DNA from: Nocardioidaceae bacterium
Lineage (GTDB): Bacteria; Actinomycetota; Actinomycetes; Propionibacteriales; Nocardioidaceae
NCBI GenBank assembly: GCA_025965395.1
Contig: JAOPXA010000212.1
Location: forward strand, 1 to 7,696
Direction of reading: 5' to 3'
Length of the DNA stretch: 7,696 bases
A program made the position numbers and the translations under genes. Every line of letters starts with the position of its first letter. Within the stretch, counting starts at the first letter, position 1. Shown here in pieces: positions 6,318-7,696 of this stretch. Below the pieces are notes generated by a model. It made no database searches and was not told the DNA's origin. It worked only from the letters and a program-made list of their open reading frames with translations.

Positions 6318-7349
6318 TCAGCCTTTCGGGTCAAGAATTTCCAGTCCTGCATGTGCGCAGTCCAGAACGAGTGAGTCGAGGTTGCCAAAATCTTGCCCTG
6401 CCATCGAACCGGCAGCGACACGTGCCGCGATGCCTTGGGCGATAACGGCGAACTTGAAGTTGGCGAATGCCAGGTAGTAGTCGATCTCGTGGATGGAGAC
6501 GCCTGTGGCAGCGGCATACCGCTCGGCCAAGTAACGGCGGCCGGGAAAGCCAGGCTGGATGGTGACAGACGGGACGAGCGACTGCTCTTGCTCGCCCGCT
6601 TCGCGCCAGTAGAACAGCAGCATGCCAAGGTCGGTCATCGGGTCGCCGAGTGTCGACATCTCCCAATCGAGGACGGCAGCGACGCGGGTGGGGTCGTTCT
6701 CGTCCATCAAACAGTTGTCGAGGCGGAAGTCGCCGTGCACGATCGACGAGCGCTGCGTGGCGGGAAGTCGCTGCTTCAAGAGAGCGGCGAGTTGAGAAAC
6801 TTCGGGAACGTCGTGCGTTGCGGAGCTGTCCCACTGGCCGCTCCATCGCCGAATCTGGCGTTCGACGAATCCCGCCGGACGGCCGAAGTCAACGAGCCCA
6901 ACGGTCGAGGCGTCGACGGCGTGCAGATCTATCAGTGTGTCGACGAGAGCGTCGGCCATGGCCATTCTGTCTTCGGCACGGGTCGCGTAGCCCGCCGGCA
7001 GTTCCTCGCGGATGACGTGACCCGCGACCTTGGACATGACGTAGCAGGGCACGCCGAGCAGGTCGCCGTCCTTGTCGAAGAGGACGATTTCAGGCACTGG
7101 CACAGCGGAGTCGGCCAGTGCCTTCTGGACCCGCGCCTCTCGCGCCATGTCGTGGGCACTTGGCAAGAGCTCTCCGATCGGAGGGCGACGGAGCACCAAC
7201 GCGCCGGCGGCGCTGGTCAGCTCAAACGTGAGGTTCGACTTGCCTCCGGCGATGAGGCGGGCCGAGTGGGCCAGCCACCGGTCGTCTCCGGTCGCAGCGG
7301 CGAGACGTGGTCCCAGCCTTTCGGGCCTCGTCAGGTCGTACGTGTTCAT
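6318..7349 (-). CDS. APH-fold kinase, probable 4-hydroxyacyl-CoA kinase (LvaA / ACAD11 N-domain type)
   Basis: The 343-residue product belongs to the aminoglycoside-phosphotransferase superfamily. The nucleotide-binding lobe shows GGKSNLTFEL (35-44) and VLRRPP (52-57). The catalytic loop is HGDFRLDN (205-212, D207 as base, N212 as metal ligand), followed by VLDWEMSTLGDP (226-237) with metal-binding D228. HGDFRLDN together with LDWE.STLGDP is the pattern of the kinase domain fused to ACAD10 and ACAD11 and of Pseudomonas LvaA, rather than of antibiotic-resistance kinases. The start at 7349 has a good AGGAG a few bases upstream; the open frame continues further upstream only as antisense of the XRE gene. 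It is first in the operon with the acyl-CoA dehydrogenase. The inferred reaction is ATP-dependent phosphorylation of the 4-hydroxyl of a hydroxyacyl-CoA. LvaA works with a small partner, LvaB; none is visible here. Confidence 0.9.
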   Translation of the reverse strand: MNTYDLTRPERLGPRLAAATGDDRWLAHSARLIAGGKSNLTFELTSAAGALVLRRPPIGELLPSAHDMAREARVQKALADSAVPVPEIVLFDKDGDLLGVPCYVMSKVAGHVIREELPAGYATRAEDRMAMADALVDTLIDLHAVDASTVGLVDFGRPAGFVERQIRRWSGQWDSSATHDVPEVSQLAALLKQRLPATQRSSIVHGDFRLDNCLMDENDPTRVAAVLDWEMSTLGDPMTDLGMLLFYWREAGEQEQSLVPSVTIQPGFPGRRYLAERYAAATGVSIHEIDYYLAFANFKFAVIAQGIAARVAAGSMAGQDFGNLDSLVLDCAHAGLEILDPKG

Positions 7350-7443
7350 GTCGCTCCTACTGATCGCTCGCTCGTGCTGAACCATACACGTTCGACTGGC
7401 CTTGGTGCTAAGTGTGTCACATTGTTCGGCTATACTGAACGAT
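7350..7443. promoter_or_regulatory. Divergent promoter region with two GAAC/GTTC dyads
   Basis: This 94-nt gap lies between the kinase/dehydrogenase operon and the XRE regulator. Dyad 1 is GAAC-N7-GTTC (7379-7393) and dyad 2 is GTTC-N9-GAAC (7424-7440), the latter extending to an imperfect 23-nt palindrome at 7421-7443. TGAACCAT (7378-7385) and TGAACGAT (7436-7443) are near-identical half-sites. On the minus strand TATGGT (7386-7381) can serve as -10 for the operon and sits inside dyad 1; the plus-strand TATACT sits inside dyad 2. This arrangement suits a repressor that shuts off both directions. Confidence 0.45.
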
Positions 7444-7446
7444 ATG
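7431..7446 (+). promoter_or_regulatory. Leaderless promoter -10 box of the XRE gene
   Basis: TATACT (7431-7436) is a strong -10 match lying 7 nt before the ATG at 7444. There is no Shine-Dalgarno sequence, so the mRNA is probably leaderless. No good -35 box is seen at 17-18 nt. The box lies between the arms of the GTTC-N9-GAAC dyad. Confidence 0.5.
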
Positions 7447-7696
7447 ACGACAGAGGTGCTAGCCCATGGTGCGCGGCGCAAGGAGCTCGGCCAGCGAGTT
7501 CGCAAGCTCCGCCAGCGAAAGAAGCAGTCGCTCAGATCCTTCGCAGCAGAAATCGGAGTCAGCGCTGCCACGATGAGCGCGATCGAGAATGGGCACACGG
7601 GCGTCAACGTAGATCGTCTCGAACTGATCGCGTCTGAGCTAGGTGTGAGCCCGGGAGCGCTGCTCACGCTCGAGGGGCTTCCGCAGATCGTGCTGT
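7444..7696 (+). CDS. XRE-family transcriptional regulator, N-terminal part (runs off window)
   Basis: The frame from the ATG at 7444 is open to the window end, giving 84 residues; the C-terminus is missing. Residues 15-74 form a Cro/CI-type helix-turn-helix: LGQRVRKLRQRK, then SLRSFAAEIGVSAATMSAIENG with recognition helix around 40-49, and DRLELIASELGVSPGALL. The N-terminal leader is short and basic. It is divergent from the APH kinase/acyl-CoA dehydrogenase operon, and operator-like dyads lie between them, so it probably regulates that operon and itself. Some actinobacterial regulators with this kind of XRE head continue into a second, TetR-like domain; that cannot be tested here. The effector is unknown and could be an acyl-CoA or hydroxy acid derivative. 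Confidence 0.88.
   Translation, partial: MTTEVLAHGARRKELGQRVRKLRQRKKQSLRSFAAEIGVSAATMSAIENGHTGVNVDRLELIASELGVSPGALLTLEGLPQIVL

Noticed and set aside
6318..7349. Aminoglycoside resistance gene
   Set aside because: The fold is shared, but HGDFRLDN with LDWE.STLGDP and the adjacent acyl-CoA dehydrogenase point to the metabolic kinase branch.
6393..7637. Long plus-strand open frame (414 codons) opposite the APH-like kinase
   Set aside because: The minus strand carries diagnostic kinase motifs and a good ribosome binding site; the plus-strand product shows no domain or hydrophobic pattern.
7350..7667. N-terminal extension of the APH-like kinase frame upstream of 7349
   Set aside because: It runs antisense through the XRE gene and across the promoter region, while the ATG at 7349 has AGGAG correctly spaced and begins where the family normally starts.

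Overview
The window looks like chromosomal DNA from a high-GC actinobacterium (Actinomycetota). The pointers are frequent GTG starts, -10 boxes lying only 6-7 nt upstream of start codons (leaderless genes), a NarL-type response regulator with an actinobacterial-style multi-TM HisKA_3 kinase, a class 2 PyrD, and an ACAD10/11-type kinase plus dehydrogenase pair. A Nocardioides-like or related lineage is a guess; the sequence alone does not fix the genus. No phage, IS, CRISPR, tRNA or rRNA sequence was seen.

Layout. (1) 1-246, plus strand: the tail of a histidine-kinase ATPase domain, entering from outside the window and possibly decayed. (2) 250-627, minus strand: a small four-helix membrane protein of unknown function. 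(3) 628-780: a divergent promoter region with a cluster of CTAGG motifs. (4) 781-3224, plus strand: a two-component system, response regulator then sensor kinase, joined by a 4-nt GTGA overlap. (5) 3229-4260, plus strand: pyrD, dihydroorotate dehydrogenase (quinone), with a -10 box running into the stop codon of the kinase gene. (6) 4308-5087, plus strand: a short-chain dehydrogenase (SDR)-fold protein lacking the catalytic Ser and Tyr of the family. (7) 7349 down to 5106, minus strand: an operon of an APH-fold kinase and an acyl-CoA dehydrogenase, 6 nt apart. (8) 7444 to the window end, plus strand: the N-terminal part of an XRE-type repressor, divergent from that operon.

How the genes work together. 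The regulator and sensor kinase form one signalling unit, and the divergent membrane protein is a candidate target or accessory. PyrD is a housekeeping pyrimidine enzyme. The APH-like kinase and acyl-CoA dehydrogenase are the two activities needed to break down 4-hydroxyacyl-CoA: phosphorylation of the 4-hydroxyl, then dehydrogenase-dependent removal of the phosphate, as described for the Pseudomonas putida levulinate (Lva) pathway and mammalian ACAD10/ACAD11. The XRE regulator is the likely local controller: two GAAC/GTTC dyads in the divergent promoter region each overlap a predicted -10 box. Whether the convergent SDR-fold protein belongs to this pathway is open, because its active site is not canonical.
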